DNA of 64,000 nt from Pseudomonas sp. CBZ-4 (lineage in GTDB: Bacteria > Pseudomonadota > Gammaproteobacteria > Pseudomonadales > Pseudomonadaceae): NCBI RefSeq assembly GCF_000346755.1, contig NZ_ANNV01000150.1:62001-126000 (forward strand), written 5' to 3'. Of this stretch, positions 24,774-33,592 are shown piece by piece; positions within the stretch are counted from its first letter, which is position 1; each line of letters starts with the position of its first letter. The notes below the pieces were generated by a model. That model was not told where the DNA came from, made no database searches, and saw only the letters and a list, made by a program, of their open reading frames with translations. The translations under genes were made by a program, and so were the position numbers.

Positions 24774-26549
24774 TTACTCAGCCTTCGGCGTCTCGCGCAG
24801 GCGGATGTGCAGCTCGCGCAGCGCCTTGGCATCCACCACACCTGGAGCCTGGGTCATGACGTCCGCAGCACTCTGGGTTTTCGGGAAGGCGATCACTTCA
24901 CGGATCGACTGGGCGCCGGTCATCAGCATCACCAGGCGATCCAGGCCGAAAGCCAGGCCACCGTGGGGCGGCGCGCCGTATTTCAGGGCGTCGAGCAGGA
25001 AGCCGAACTTCTCTTCCTGTTCTGCTTCGTTGATGCCCAGCAGGCGGAAGACCGACTGTTGCATTTCCTTGCGATGGATACGGATCGAACCGCCACCCAG
25101 CTCAGTACCGTTCAAGACCATGTCGTAGGCACGGGACAGAGCGCCAGCCGGGTTGGCTTCCAGCTCGGCCGGCGTGCACTTCGGCGCGGTGAACGGGTGG
25201 TGCAAGGCGCTGAAGCTGCCGTCGTCGTTCTCTTCGAACATCGGGAAGTCAACGACCCACATCGGCGCCCATTCGCAGGTCAGCAGGTTCAGGTCGTGAC
25301 CCAGCTTGATCCGCAGTGCGCCCAGGGCTTCGCTGACGATCTTGGCCTTGTCGGCGCCGAAGAACACGATGTCGCCGTCAACCGCGCCAACGCGATCGAG
25401 GATCTCGTTCAGGTTGTCCAGCGGGATGTTTTTCACGATCGGCGATTGCAGGCCGTCAACGCCATTGGCGCGCTCGTTGACCTTGATGTACGCCAGGCCC
25501 TTGGCACCGTAGATGCCGACGAACTTGGTGTAGTCGTCGATCTGCTTGCGCGGCATGCTCGCGCCGCCGGGTACACGCAGGGCGGCGATGCGGCATTTAG
25601 GGTCGTTGGCCGGGCCGCTGAACACCTTGAAGTCGACGGCCTTGAGCTGATCGGCAACGTCTACCAGTTCCAGCGGGTTACGCAGGTCTGGCTTGTCGGA
25701 ACCGTAGCGGCGCATGGCTTCTTCGAAGGTCATGTGCGGGAAATCGCCGAACTCCAGGTCCAGCACTTCCTTGAACAGGTTGCGGATCATTTGCTCGGTC
25801 AGGCCCATGATCTCTTTTTCATCGAGGAAGCTGGTCTCGATGTCGATCTGGGTGAATTCCGGCTGGCGGTCGGCGCGCAGGTCTTCGTCGCGGAAGCACT
25901 TGGCGATCTGGTAGTAACGGTCGAAGCCGGCCACCATCAGCAGCTGCTTGAACAGCTGCGGCGATTGCGGCAGGGCAAAGAACGAACCGGCGTGGGTGCG
26001 GCTCGGCACCAGGTAGTCACGCGCGCCTTCCGGGGTGGCCCGGGTCAGGATCGGCGTTTCTACGTCGAGGAAGCCGTTCTCGTCGAGGAAGCGGCGGATG
26101 CTGGTGGTCATGCGCGAGCGCAGACGCAGCTTCTCGGCCATTTCCGGGCGACGCAGGTCGAGGAAGCGGTAGCGCAGGCGGGTTTCTTCGCCCACGTCGG
26201 AGAACTCGTTGAGTGGGAACGGCGGGGTTTCCGACTCGTTCAGCACTTCCAGCTCATAGCCCAGCACTTCGATGCCGCCAGAAGCCATGTTCTTGTTCAC
26301 GGCACCGGCCGGACGCAGGCGCACCTTGCCGGTGATCTTCACGACGTATTCGCTGCGCACGCGGTCGGCGGCGGCGAAGCTCTCGGCGCGGTCCGGGTCG
26401 AACACCACCTGGGCCAGACCATCACGATCACGGATATCGAGGAAGATTACCCCGCCGTGGTCGCGGCGACGGTGAACCCATCCGCAAAGAGTGATTTCCT
26501 GACCTTCCAGGGTCTCGTTCAGTTGGCCGCAATAGTGGCTGCGCATCAT
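24774..26549 (-). CDS. aspS: Aspartate--tRNA(Asp/Asn) ligase
   Basis: A 591-residue class II synthetase. OB-fold anticodon domain at the N-terminus ('LCGWVHRRRDHGGVIFLDIRD'), motif 2 'FRDEDLRADRQPEFTQ', bacterial GAD insertion, and motif 3 'GLAFGLDRLVML'. Pseudomonads lack asparaginyl-tRNA synthetase in the usual sense and use a non-discriminating AspRS with GatCAB. Start at 26549 (MMRSHYCGQL); the upstream open frame is not conserved. Confidence 0.98.
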   Translation of the reverse strand: MMRSHYCGQLNETLEGQEITLCGWVHRRRDHGGVIFLDIRDRDGLAQVVFDPDRAESFAAADRVRSEYVVKITGKVRLRPAGAVNKNMASGGIEVLGYELEVLNESETPPFPLNEFSDVGEETRLRYRFLDLRRPEMAEKLRLRSRMTTSIRRFLDENGFLDVETPILTRATPEGARDYLVPSRTHAGSFFALPQSPQLFKQLLMVAGFDRYYQIAKCFRDEDLRADRQPEFTQIDIETSFLDEKEIMGLTEQMIRNLFKEVLDLEFGDFPHMTFEEAMRRYGSDKPDLRNPLELVDVADQLKAVDFKVFSGPANDPKCRIAALRVPGGASMPRKQIDDYTKFVGIYGAKGLAYIKVNERANGVDGLQSPIVKNIPLDNLNEILDRVGAVDGDIVFFGADKAKIVSEALGALRIKLGHDLNLLTCEWAPMWVVDFPMFEENDDGSFSALHHPFTAPKCTPAELEANPAGALSRAYDMVLNGTELGGGSIRIHRKEMQQSVFRLLGINEAEQEEKFGFLLDALKYGAPPHGGLAFGLDRLVMLMTGAQSIREVIAFPKTQSAADVMTQAPGVVDAKALRELHIRLRETPKAE

Positions 26550-26657
26550 GGTAGTGGTTTCACTTCTCGTAATTCGAAATTCGGTGGAGGCCTGCCTCGT
26601 CACCGTACATTTAAGCCAGGGGACGGATAATGCAGGAGCCTGCGCGTAGAGTTCAAC

Positions 26658-26879
26658 TCAGTCTGCTTTGTCGCCGCCGGCCAGATTCTTCTTCGAGCCG
26701 GTCTTGAAGTCGGTCTCGTACCAGCCGCTGCCACTCAGGCGGAAGCCTGGCATGGACAACATCTTCTTGAGCTCCGGCGCCTGGCAGGCTGGGCAATCGA
26801 CCAGCGGTGCTGCGCTGATCTTCTGAATGGCTTCCAACTGATGACCACAGGAAGCACATTGATAGTCGTACATGGGCAT
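26658..26879 (-). CDS. FmdB-family zinc-ribbon protein
   Basis: A 73-residue protein starting MPMYDYQC. Two CxxC pairs ('CASCG' and 'CPACQ') form a zinc ribbon, followed by a basic Gly/Lys-rich tail. FmdB-type proteins are suggested regulators, but the function in Pseudomonas is unproven. Upstream of aspS, same strand, about 108 bases apart. Confidence 0.85.
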   Translation of the reverse strand: MPMYDYQCASCGHQLEAIQKISAAPLVDCPACQAPELKKMLSMPGFRLSGSGWYETDFKTGSKKNLAGGDKAD

Positions 26880-27050
26880 GGCGATGTCTCGGCGATCAGA
26901 TCATTACTGCGCCACGCCTGCCCATTGGAGAGTAGACCAGGCACACGCAGCAAAGCGCGGGATTATATAGGGTAAATCAAGGCAGCGCAGCCGGCTTTGT
27001 GCCGGAGGCGCGGCCCGCCTGGACAGCAGGCCGCGCTCGGAGCCGCAGGT

Positions 27051-27392
27051 TTACCCGTGGTTCTGTGGATCTACGTGGCCCCTTAAAGCATGAACTACAC
27101 ACACTACCCGGACCAGGCCACTGAAGTTCTTCACTCCCCCGTAACGCAAATGCACTTCCCGATCGACATAAGACAGCAACGCACTGACGGAACAGGCATT
27201 GATCCTGGCGATTTCCGTGAGGATGTTCCAATAGATCTGCTCAAGCCGCAGGCACGTGGAAAACCCGTTGAGCCTGACCGATCGGGACAAGGGCCTGGCC
27301 AGGCCCATGTCGAACCCCTTTGCAAAGGGATCGACCTTTATCTTATGGAAGCCACACGCCTCCATCACTCCATTACCCACTCCGCGTGACAT
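27051..27392 (-). CDS. Ribbon-helix-helix domain protein
   Basis: A 113-residue protein whose C-terminal part ('SVRLNGFSTCLRLEQIYWNILTEIA' region) fits the RHH_4 type ribbon-helix-helix family: a short beta strand followed by two helices, likely a dimeric DNA-binding fold. I place the start at the ATG at 27392 (GGAG 9-10 bases upstream); ATG 27368 is the alternative. No toxin gene is adjacent, so an antitoxin role has no support. Target unknown. Confidence 0.6.
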   Translation of the reverse strand: MSRGVGNGVMEACGFHKIKVDPFAKGFDMGLARPLSRSVRLNGFSTCLRLEQIYWNILTEIARINACSVSALLSYVDREVHLRYGGVKNFSGLVRVVCVVHALRGHVDPQNHG

Positions 27393-27537
27393 ACACCTGA
27401 CACTCCATTGCCAAACAACAGCCCATGGGCTTGTCCCATGGGACAGTGGGCCTATAAAACAGCAGGAGGACGCTGGCGACCAGAAGACGTGGAGTTGATA
27501 GTTGTAGGACAACGCCAGGAAGCGAAGGGAAACGGCA

Positions 27538-27560
27538 AGTGGCGCCAGGACGGCGCCACT
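27538..27560 (-). terminator. Hairpin after dps-like gene
   Basis: Arms AGTGGCGCC and GGCGCCACT with a 5-base loop, 13 bases past the stop. There is no clear T-run on the minus strand, so it may act as an RNA 3' end stabiliser instead. Confidence 0.5.
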
Positions 27561-27572
27561 GTGGGTGCGTAT

Positions 27573-28046
27573 TTACTGATTTTCGAGCAGGGAACGCAGC
27601 ATCCACGCGGTTTTTTCGTGAACCTGCATACGTTGGGTCAGCAAGTCGGCGGTCGGTTCATCACTGACCTTGTCGAGCAGTGGGAAGATACCCCGCGCGG
27701 TACGGGTAACCGCCTCCTGGCCCGCCACCAGTTGCTTGATCATCTCTTCGGCGCTGGGAACACCCTCCTCTTCCTTGATCGAAGACAGGCGGGCATAGAT
27801 CGAATAGGCGCCCGGTGCCGGGAAGCCCAGGGCACGGATACGCTCGGCGATGGAGTCCACCGCCAGCGCCAGTTCGTTGTACTGCTCTTCAAACATCAAG
27901 TGCAGCGTACGAAACATGGGGCCCGTGACGTTCCAATGGAAGTTGTGGGTCTTCAGATACAGTACGTAGGTATCGGACAGCAGCCGCGAAAGCCCATCGA
28001 CGATGGATTTACGGTCTTCTTCACTGATACCAATATCGATTGCCAT
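27573..28046 (-). CDS. Dps-like ferritin-family protein
   Basis: A 157-residue ferritin-like four-helix protein of the Dps group, which store iron and shield DNA from oxidants as dodecamers. The ferroxidase-type pattern is visible in 'HNFHWNVTGPMFRTLHLMFEEQY' (His, Asp/Glu residues of the intersubunit site). The ATG at 28046 (MAIDIGISEEDR) is preferred over an in-frame ATG 30 bases earlier. Iron or oxidative-stress control is likely but no operator was identified. Confidence 0.9.
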   Translation of the reverse strand: MAIDIGISEEDRKSIVDGLSRLLSDTYVLYLKTHNFHWNVTGPMFRTLHLMFEEQYNELALAVDSIAERIRALGFPAPGAYSIYARLSSIKEEEGVPSAEEMIKQLVAGQEAVTRTARGIFPLLDKVSDEPTADLLTQRMQVHEKTAWMLRSLLENQ

Positions 28047-28476
28047 GTTTTTCCCCTTCAATTGACGAACGTTCATTGATCAGGTGCAGGACCACTCTAG
28101 CAAGAGAGTCGACCTTGTGCAGCCGAGACCCCAGGCAGGACATGCGGCAAATTGACCCTTCCAACCGGTACTGACCGACGCAGGGCTAGCCGCCGACCAT
28201 GTAGGAAAACTCTCAAAACCCCACTCAAAAACACCCACACCCGTCTAGGACAAGCTTTTACCGCAGAAATGCCCACGCCGTCGCAATACCCTGAAATGCT
28301 TGATTTGAGTAGGCACAGCCTTTGCTGTTAAATAGACGGCGTGTAGCTGCCGTTAATGTTTGCGGCACGTTACATAGGCTGATACCCGCGCACGTGCTCA
28401 ACGCCTCCCATTGTTCAGAAGCGAACCGTGCCAGTCAGCTCTTCCTTGTGATCCGTCTTAACGTGAGTTAATCAAA
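28047..28476. other. Gene-free stretch between divergent dps-like and cold-shock genes
   Basis: About 430 bases holding the promoters of two divergent genes. It is the long 5' leader of the cold-shock-domain gene that stands out: a long leader is common for cold-regulated mRNAs. I see no convincing ORF, tRNA or terminator. Confidence 0.5.
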
Positions 28477-29079
28477 ATGTTGAAAATCGTCCACCTGCTA
28501 ACGGGCGTTGCAGCGTTGCTGCTGTCCTTTATCCCGAGCCTGCAGCCTGAAAGCCTGCCCTACCTGCAACAACATGACGCTCTGTACCTGGCCTTGTTCG
28601 GCCTTCTTAACCTGACGCTGGCACCGGTGATTCCTTACTGGAACAAAGGCACACGTCATCAACTGCAAAACCTGGTCAGCGCGCTGCTGGTACTGACCGT
28701 TGTCGTGCAAACCCTCACCCTCCTGGCACCCATGCCTGAAGTCGGTGGCCACCCGGCCATCCTGCTCAGCCTGGTGATTGCAGTGGTCGCCATCGTTCTT
28801 CACCTGGCGATCAGCTTCTACCGTTCGTCGCCTGCGGCCGCGTCGCAAAACTACGACATGACCAACCGCGATACCGGCACCGTCAAGTGGTTCAACACCT
28901 CCAAAGGCTTCGGCTTTATTTCCCGTGATTCGGGCGACGATATCTTCGTCCACTTCCGGGCCATCCGTGGCGAAGGTCATCGCGTCCTGGTGGAAGGCCA
29001 GCGCGTGGAGTTCTCCGTGATGAACCGCGACAAGGGCTTGCAAGCTGAAGATGTGATCGCGGCACTGCCGCGTCGCTGA
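28477..29079 (+). CDS. Membrane protein with C-terminal cold-shock domain
   Basis: A 200-residue fusion. Residues 1 to about 115 hold about four hydrophobic segments ('LLTGVAALLLSF', 'ALYLALFGLLNLTLAPVI', 'LVSALLVLTVVVQTL', 'ILLSLVIAVVAIVLHL'). Residues about 128-200 form a cold-shock domain with RNP1 'KGFGFISRD' and RNP2 'DIFVHF'. The domain begins MTNRDTGTVKWFN, exactly like a free-standing Csp, so an internal start could also make a soluble Csp. It would place an RNA-binding domain at the inner membrane (inference). Confidence 0.88.
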   Translation: MLKIVHLLTGVAALLLSFIPSLQPESLPYLQQHDALYLALFGLLNLTLAPVIPYWNKGTRHQLQNLVSALLVLTVVVQTLTLLAPMPEVGGHPAILLSLVIAVVAIVLHLAISFYRSSPAAASQNYDMTNRDTGTVKWFNTSKGFGFISRDSGDDIFVHFRAIRGEGHRVLVEGQRVEFSVMNRDKGLQAEDVIAALPRR

Positions 29080-29094
29080 TTTAACCTTCGCAAC

Positions 29095-29135
29095 AAAAAA
29101 ACCGCGATCCAGCACTGGCTGGATCGCGGTTTTTT
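29095..29135. terminator. Bidirectional intrinsic terminator
   Basis: Perfect 12-bp arms CCGCGATCCAGC and GCTGGATCGCGG with loop ACTG, preceded by seven A and followed by six T. It serves the convergent cold-shock-domain gene (+) and slyX (-). Confidence 0.92.
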
Positions 29136-29147
29136 ATTGCACGCCAA

Positions 29148-29354
29148 TCAATAGTGAGGCGGCGGGGTTTCTTCTTCGGCGGTCTCGAACTGGCCGCCCA
29201 TTTCTTCCTGGCGCTTGAGCAGCGCGGTCATCTGCATTTGCAGGCGTTCGACCGCCCGCTGCTGGGTGACCAGGATGTCATTGAGGGTTTCGATGGTGTC
29301 GTCCTGAAAGGCCAGGCGGCTTTCCAGGTCGTTGACGCGGTCTTGCAAGTCCAT
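29148..29354 (-). CDS. slyX: SlyX family protein
   Basis: A 68-residue coiled-coil protein with heptad-like sequence ('LESRLAFQDDTIETLNDILVT') and a Pro/Pro/His/Tyr C-terminus typical of SlyX. Function unknown in all species. It starts 3 bases after the HIT-like gene stop. Confidence 0.92.
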   Translation of the reverse strand: MDLQDRVNDLESRLAFQDDTIETLNDILVTQQRAVERLQMQMTALLKRQEEMGGQFETAEEETPPPHY

Positions 29355-29357
29355 GGT

Positions 29358-29792
29358 TCAGCCCTGGGTAAAGATAAAGTCGGCAGGCAGCAGTTCACGC
29401 AGGCGCGCACGAATGGCCGTCACTTGCGCGTCGGTGTAAGGCCGGGCGGGATGCTTGCCCCATACCGGTGCCGGCCAGGCGGCGTCGTCGCGCCTGCGCA
29501 CGATCACATGCACATGCAACTGGCTGACCACGTTACCGAGCGCGCCGATGTTCATCTTGTCAGCGCCAAGGCCTTCGTTCAGCAATTGGGCGAGGGCTGT
29601 CGTCTCTTGCCACAAAGTCTGCTGGTCGGCGACATCCAGTTGAAACACTTCACTGATAGCGTTGATGCGGGGCACGAGGATGAACCAGGGGTAATTCGAG
29701 TCGTTGGACAGCAGCAGGCGGCACAGGGGGAAATCCCCAATGGCCAGCGTGTCTTGTTGCAGGCGTTGGTCTAGGGCAAACACCGCGGGCAC
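29358..29792 (-). CDS. HIT-superfamily protein with altered triad
   Basis: A 144-residue HIT-fold protein. The triad region reads QLHVHVI: the second and third His of HxHxH are present but the first is Gln. An upstream 'NIGALGNVVSQLHVHV' matches the HIT nucleotide-binding loop. HIT proteins hydrolyse or transfer nucleotide phosphoramidates or dinucleotides; the substrate here is unknown. Co-transcribed with slyX. Next to slyX and oprD as in P. aeruginosa. Confidence 0.85.
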   Translation of the reverse strand: MPAVFALDQRLQQDTLAIGDFPLCRLLLSNDSNYPWFILVPRINAISEVFQLDVADQQTLWQETTALAQLLNEGLGADKMNIGALGNVVSQLHVHVIVRRRDDAAWPAPVWGKHPARPYTDAQVTAIRARLRELLPADFIFTQG

Positions 29793-30516
29793 TCCATTCG
29801 GCAGGTCAGTTTCAGGCGCCCAGCATACCTTCGAATGCGTGCGCCTTCACGACGAAGACGCCACCCGACAAAAAGACCTGCACCTTTTCGATGCAGGCGG
29901 ATATTTCGACTACGCTAAGTCGGGCTTCAGCGGGGCGCACCAAAATGACTCACTTGTGCCTCATAGAGATCCGCCAATTACCCACTTGAAGGGGTGAACC
30001 GGTAACGTTTTGCTTTGGGATACTGTTTACGGATGAATGCACAGGCGTAATACCCCAGCGTCAAGCCCAAACCAAACGGCGTAAAAACCCCGTGCTTATG
30101 CGGTTTTTACACGGGGATCACAGTTTTCACGAAAAAATGACATTCGGTTACCGCTTTGTGCACGCTTGTTGCATTCAGACTCATATCGTCGGCAACAACC
30201 CCTGCCTGGAAGTAGGTGTTACGCGATAAAAACAGCAGCGTTTCAATGCATGCCAAGGAAGGATTCAACGGTTGAAAACTGTTTGAAAACAGCATTGAAG
30301 TTGTCAGTCCCGTTACATTAAGGACTGTGAATTTGCGACACGGATCTAGCAATTTACGACAGCCTCGTAAAGAAGCTGAAAGGAAAGATAGGCAAGTATC
30401 GCCAAGTATTGTCAGCGTGATATACCTTTGCGCCGACACAAAAAGAAAGAGCCGCCCAGACAAAAATACAGGTGGGACGGCAGTACTCTTCCTAAAAACC
30501 AAAGGAGCAAATCACG
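29793..30516. other. Long gene-free region upstream of the OprD-family gene
   Basis: About 720 bases with no convincing gene; reading frames inside it have unusual composition. It holds an inverted repeat at 30081-30110 and an AT-richer leader just before the porin. It likely carries the regulatory region of the porin, which in Pseudomonas is nutritionally controlled; specific sites are not identified. Confidence 0.5.
30081..30116. repeat. Overlapping inverted repeats
   Basis: Arms GTAAAAACC (30081-30089) and GGTTTTTAC (30102-30110) are perfect. A second pair, CCCCGTG (30088-30094) and CACGGGG (30110-30116), overlaps it, so the two hairpins exclude each other. Either a terminator or a switching element. 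Confidence 0.55.
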
Positions 30517-31812
30517 ATGCGCGTGATGAAGTGGAGCATGATCGCCCTGGCTGTTTCAGCAGGCACCTCACAGTTCGCAATGGCATCCGACCAAAGCGAT
30601 TCCAAAGGCTTTGTTGACGACAGTTCCTTCAGCATCAACACCCGTTTGCTGAACTTCCGTCGGGACTTCCGTAACAACGATTCCGGCAAGAGCTACACGA
30701 ACGAGACCGGTCTGGGCTTCAACGGCCTGTACCAATCGGGCTTCACCCAAGGCACCGTCGGTGTGGGTGTTGACGTGATCGGCCTGCTGGGCGTGAAACT
30801 GGACAGCGGCAAGGGCCGTAACGGCACCGGCCTGTTCCCCAACGGCTCGGATGGTCGCGCCCAGGATGACTACTCCAAAGGCGGCGGCGCCATCAAGTTC
30901 CGCGTGTCCAATACTGTCCTGAAAATCGGCGACCAATACACCACCGCACCTGTGTTCGCTTCCGACGACAGCCGCTTGCTGCCGGAACTGCCACAAGGTA
31001 TCTCGCTGACCAGCACCGAGATCAAGGGCCTCAAGCTCGAAGGCGGCCACTTCACTTCCAGCGTCGCGCAGTCCCAGACCTTCAAGGACAGTATCCTCGA
31101 CTTCCCTGAAACCAGCCGAGGCATCAAGCAGGCCAACTTCTTCGGCGGCGTGTACTCCTGGACTCCAGAGTTCACCACCAGCCTCTACTACTCCAAAGTC
31201 GAAGACTACTGGCGCAAACTCTACGCCAACGTCAACTGGACTCACGCCCTGGGAGATGACCAGTCGGTGGCCGTGGACTTCAACATCTACGACACCAAGA
31301 GCTCGGGCGAAGGCCTGCAGCGCGCCTACAAAGACGACGTGACCAAGCTCGACAACCGTGCATTCAGCTTGCAGGGTGCCTACACCCTCGGCGCGCACAC
31401 CTTCACCCTGGCGGCTCAGAAGGTCAGCGGCGATGGCGACTACGGCTACGGTATCGATGGCGGCGGCACAGTCTTCCTGGCCAACTCCGTTGCCCGTTCC
31501 GACTTCAACGCCGAAGGCGAGAAGTCGTTCAAGGCTCGTTACGACCTCGATATGGCATCCTTCGGTGTACCAGGCCTGACCTTTGGCGCTGCCTACATCA
31601 CCGGTAGCGGCGCCAACACCGCAACCACGTCGAACGGCAAAGAGTGGGAACGCGACATCGAAGGCAAGTACGTCATCCAGAGCGGTCCTGCAAAAGACCT
31701 GAGCCTGCGTGTACGTCAAGCAACTTATCGTTCGTCTGATGGTGTGTACTACGGCTCGTCGTCTATCGACGAACTGCGTCTGATCGTGTCGTACCCGCTG
31801 AAAATCATGTAA
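30517..31812 (+). CDS. oprD: OprD-family outer-membrane porin
   Basis: A 431-residue substrate-specific porin. Signal peptide ends near 'FAMASDQ'; the barrel has family features such as 'SINTRLLNFRRDF', 'LGFNGLYQSGFTQGTVGVGVD' and 'RLLPELPQGI', and it ends in strands with 'LRLIVSYPLKIM'. OprD family members take up basic amino acids and other small nutrients. The symbol rests on synteny with P. aeruginosa oprD (aspS-dps-csd-slyX side), not on substrate evidence. ATG at 30517 with AAAGGAG 9 bases upstream. Confidence 0.88.
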   Translation: MRVMKWSMIALAVSAGTSQFAMASDQSDSKGFVDDSSFSINTRLLNFRRDFRNNDSGKSYTNETGLGFNGLYQSGFTQGTVGVGVDVIGLLGVKLDSGKGRNGTGLFPNGSDGRAQDDYSKGGGAIKFRVSNTVLKIGDQYTTAPVFASDDSRLLPELPQGISLTSTEIKGLKLEGGHFTSSVAQSQTFKDSILDFPETSRGIKQANFFGGVYSWTPEFTTSLYYSKVEDYWRKLYANVNWTHALGDDQSVAVDFNIYDTKSSGEGLQRAYKDDVTKLDNRAFSLQGAYTLGAHTFTLAAQKVSGDGDYGYGIDGGGTVFLANSVARSDFNAEGEKSFKARYDLDMASFGVPGLTFGAAYITGSGANTATTSNGKEWERDIEGKYVIQSGPAKDLSLRVRQATYRSSDGVYYGSSSIDELRLIVSYPLKIM

Positions 31813-31856
31813 TCGGCTATTTGATTACAATGATGGTTTAAGGCTTCGGCCTTAAA

Positions 31857-31896
31857 TAAAAAGCCGCTCCCCTGTGTACAAGGGAGCGGCTTTTTT
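31857..31896 (+). terminator. Terminator after the OprD-family gene
   Basis: Arms GCCGCTCCC and GGGAGCGGC flanked by A-run and six T. A smaller UUCG-loop hairpin (AAGGC-TTCG-GCCTT, 31840-31853) precedes it. Confidence 0.9.
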
Positions 31897-32002
31897 ATTG
31901 CGGTTTTATTTCAATGCGAAATTAACTAGCAAGCTAACTAACTAGCGACATCAAAAAGTTTAAACCTGACCGTTTGACCAGGTTAAACACTGCAACACCT
32001 TA

Positions 32003-32845
32003 TTACTTCGCGGCCGTTTCCTGCATCACGCGAATAACCCGCTGCGGAAACGGGATATCAATCCCGGCGGCCTTCAAACGGTCACGCGCCAGTTCATTGA
32101 GCATGAACACCACATCCCAATAATCCGCCGTCTTGGTCCAGCAACGCAGGGAAACCGTGATAGAGCTGTCGCCCAAGGTCGACACCACGGCCACCGCAGC
32201 CGGGTCGGCCAGTACGCGCGGGTCTTTCGCCAGTTCCAGCAGCACCTCACGGGCTTTCTGCAGATCGGCGTCATAGTCCACGCCCACGTCGAACACCACT
32301 TTGCGGGTCGGCTGACGGTTGGTGTTGGTGATGATGCCGTTGGACAGGCTGCCGTTCGGGATGATGACCGTCTTGTTGTCGCCCGTGCGCAGCACAGTGT
32401 GGAAGATCTGGATGCTGTCGACGGTGCCGGAAGTGCCCTGGGCTTCGATCCAGTCACCGATACGGAACGGGCGGAACAACAGGATCAGCACGCCACCGGC
32501 GAAGTTCGCCAGGCTGCCTTGCAGTGCCAGGCCAATGGCCAGGGTCGCGGCGCCGATTGCGGCAACGAACGAGGTGGTCGCCACGCCGATCATCGAGGCC
32601 ACGTTGACCATCAGCATCACTTTCAGCGCGATGTTGGCCAGGTTGGTGATGAAGTGTTGCAGCGCCAGGTCCGCATTACGCAGGGCCAGCAAGCGCCCCA
32701 CCCGGTGGGTCAAGATGTTGATCAGCCACCAGCCGATGGCCAGGGTCAACACGGCCAGGAATACGCGGCTGCCATACTCCATGATCATCGGAACCCAAGA
32801 CTGCGACGTCTTGATCAGTTGATCCACTTCAGCGTTCAAATCCAT
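32003..32845 (-). CDS. mscS: Small-conductance mechanosensitive channel MscS
   Basis: A 280-residue MscS-type channel with three membrane segments; the third is the pore-lining Ala/Gly-rich helix 'AAIGAATLAIGLALQGSLANFAGG'. The beta domain ('FRPFRIGDWIEAQGTSGTVDSI') and C-terminal cytoplasmic cage follow. It opens on osmotic down-shock to release solutes. Gap of 138 bases to yajQ upstream. Confidence 0.95.
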   Translation of the reverse strand: MDLNAEVDQLIKTSQSWVPMIMEYGSRVFLAVLTLAIGWWLINILTHRVGRLLALRNADLALQHFITNLANIALKVMLMVNVASMIGVATTSFVAAIGAATLAIGLALQGSLANFAGGVLILLFRPFRIGDWIEAQGTSGTVDSIQIFHTVLRTGDNKTVIIPNGSLSNGIITNTNRQPTRKVVFDVGVDYDADLQKAREVLLELAKDPRVLADPAAVAVVSTLGDSSITVSLRCWTKTADYWDVVFMLNELARDRLKAAGIDIPFPQRVIRVMQETAAK

Positions 32846-32983
32846 CTACATTCTCCTGTCTCGCGGGTGTGCGACGTTAAATTGAGTACCCAGTAACGCA
32901 ATTGAGCCCCGTAGGGCTCAATGGCAGGCGCAGGTTCTGGGGCGTGGGACGTCAAAAACGCCTTCAGGTTCCCCAAATGGCCA

Positions 32984-33469
32984 TCAGTCGCGGAAGTTAT
33001 TGAACTGCAGCGGCATGTCGAAGGTCTTGGCGCGCAGGGCGGCGATCGCCTCTTGCAGATCGTCACGCTTCTTGCCGGTGATACGCACCTGCTCACCCTG
33101 GATGGCCGCCTGGACTTTCAGCTTGGCGTCCTTGACGTGAGCAACGATTTTCTTCGCCAGCTCCTTGTCGATGCCTTCCTTGAGGACGGCTTCCTGCTTC
33201 ATCAGCTTGCCGGAGGCGTAGGCGTCCTTGATTTCCAGGCACTGCGCATCGATCTTGCGCTTGACCAACGACAGCTTGAGGATCTCGATCATCGCTTCCA
33301 GCTGGAATTCGGCTTCAGCGGTCAGGTTGACAGTCAGGTCCTTTTCCTTGAATTCGAAGCTGCCCTTGCCTTTCAAGTCATAGCGACGGTCCAGTTCCTT
33401 GACGGCGTTCTCGACGGCGTTGGTGACTTCGTGTTTGTCCAGTTCGGATACCACGTCGAACGAAGGCAT
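32984..33469 (-). CDS. yajQ: YajQ-family nucleotide-binding protein
   Basis: A 161-residue YajQ protein starting MPSFDVVSELDKHEV and ending 'MPLQFNNFRD', full length for the family. Xanthomonas and Pseudomonas members are reported to bind cyclic di-GMP and act with transcription factors; the fold is two ferredoxin-like domains. Confidence 0.96.
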   Translation of the reverse strand: MPSFDVVSELDKHEVTNAVENAVKELDRRYDLKGKGSFEFKEKDLTVNLTAEAEFQLEAMIEILKLSLVKRKIDAQCLEIKDAYASGKLMKQEAVLKEGIDKELAKKIVAHVKDAKLKVQAAIQGEQVRITGKKRDDLQEAIAALRAKTFDMPLQFNNFRD

Positions 33470-33592
33470 GTCATTTCTCCAATATAAGGGGCGGGCTCAG
33501 TAGAGATGGAGCGCGCCCGAGCTAAAATGCCGGGGCATTATAGCGGTTCTTTCGCCCCGTTCACTGCGGGCGACCCTACGGAGCAAAAACTG

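Noticed and set aside
24753..26630. Plus-strand open frame of 625 codons opposite aspS
   Set aside because: Antisense shadow of a well-identified synthetase.
30107..30502. Minus-strand frame of 131 codons upstream of the porin
   Set aside because: Starts and composition unconvincing (Leu/Ser/Phe-rich, no ribosome-binding site), and it would overlap the porin control region. Treated as non-coding.
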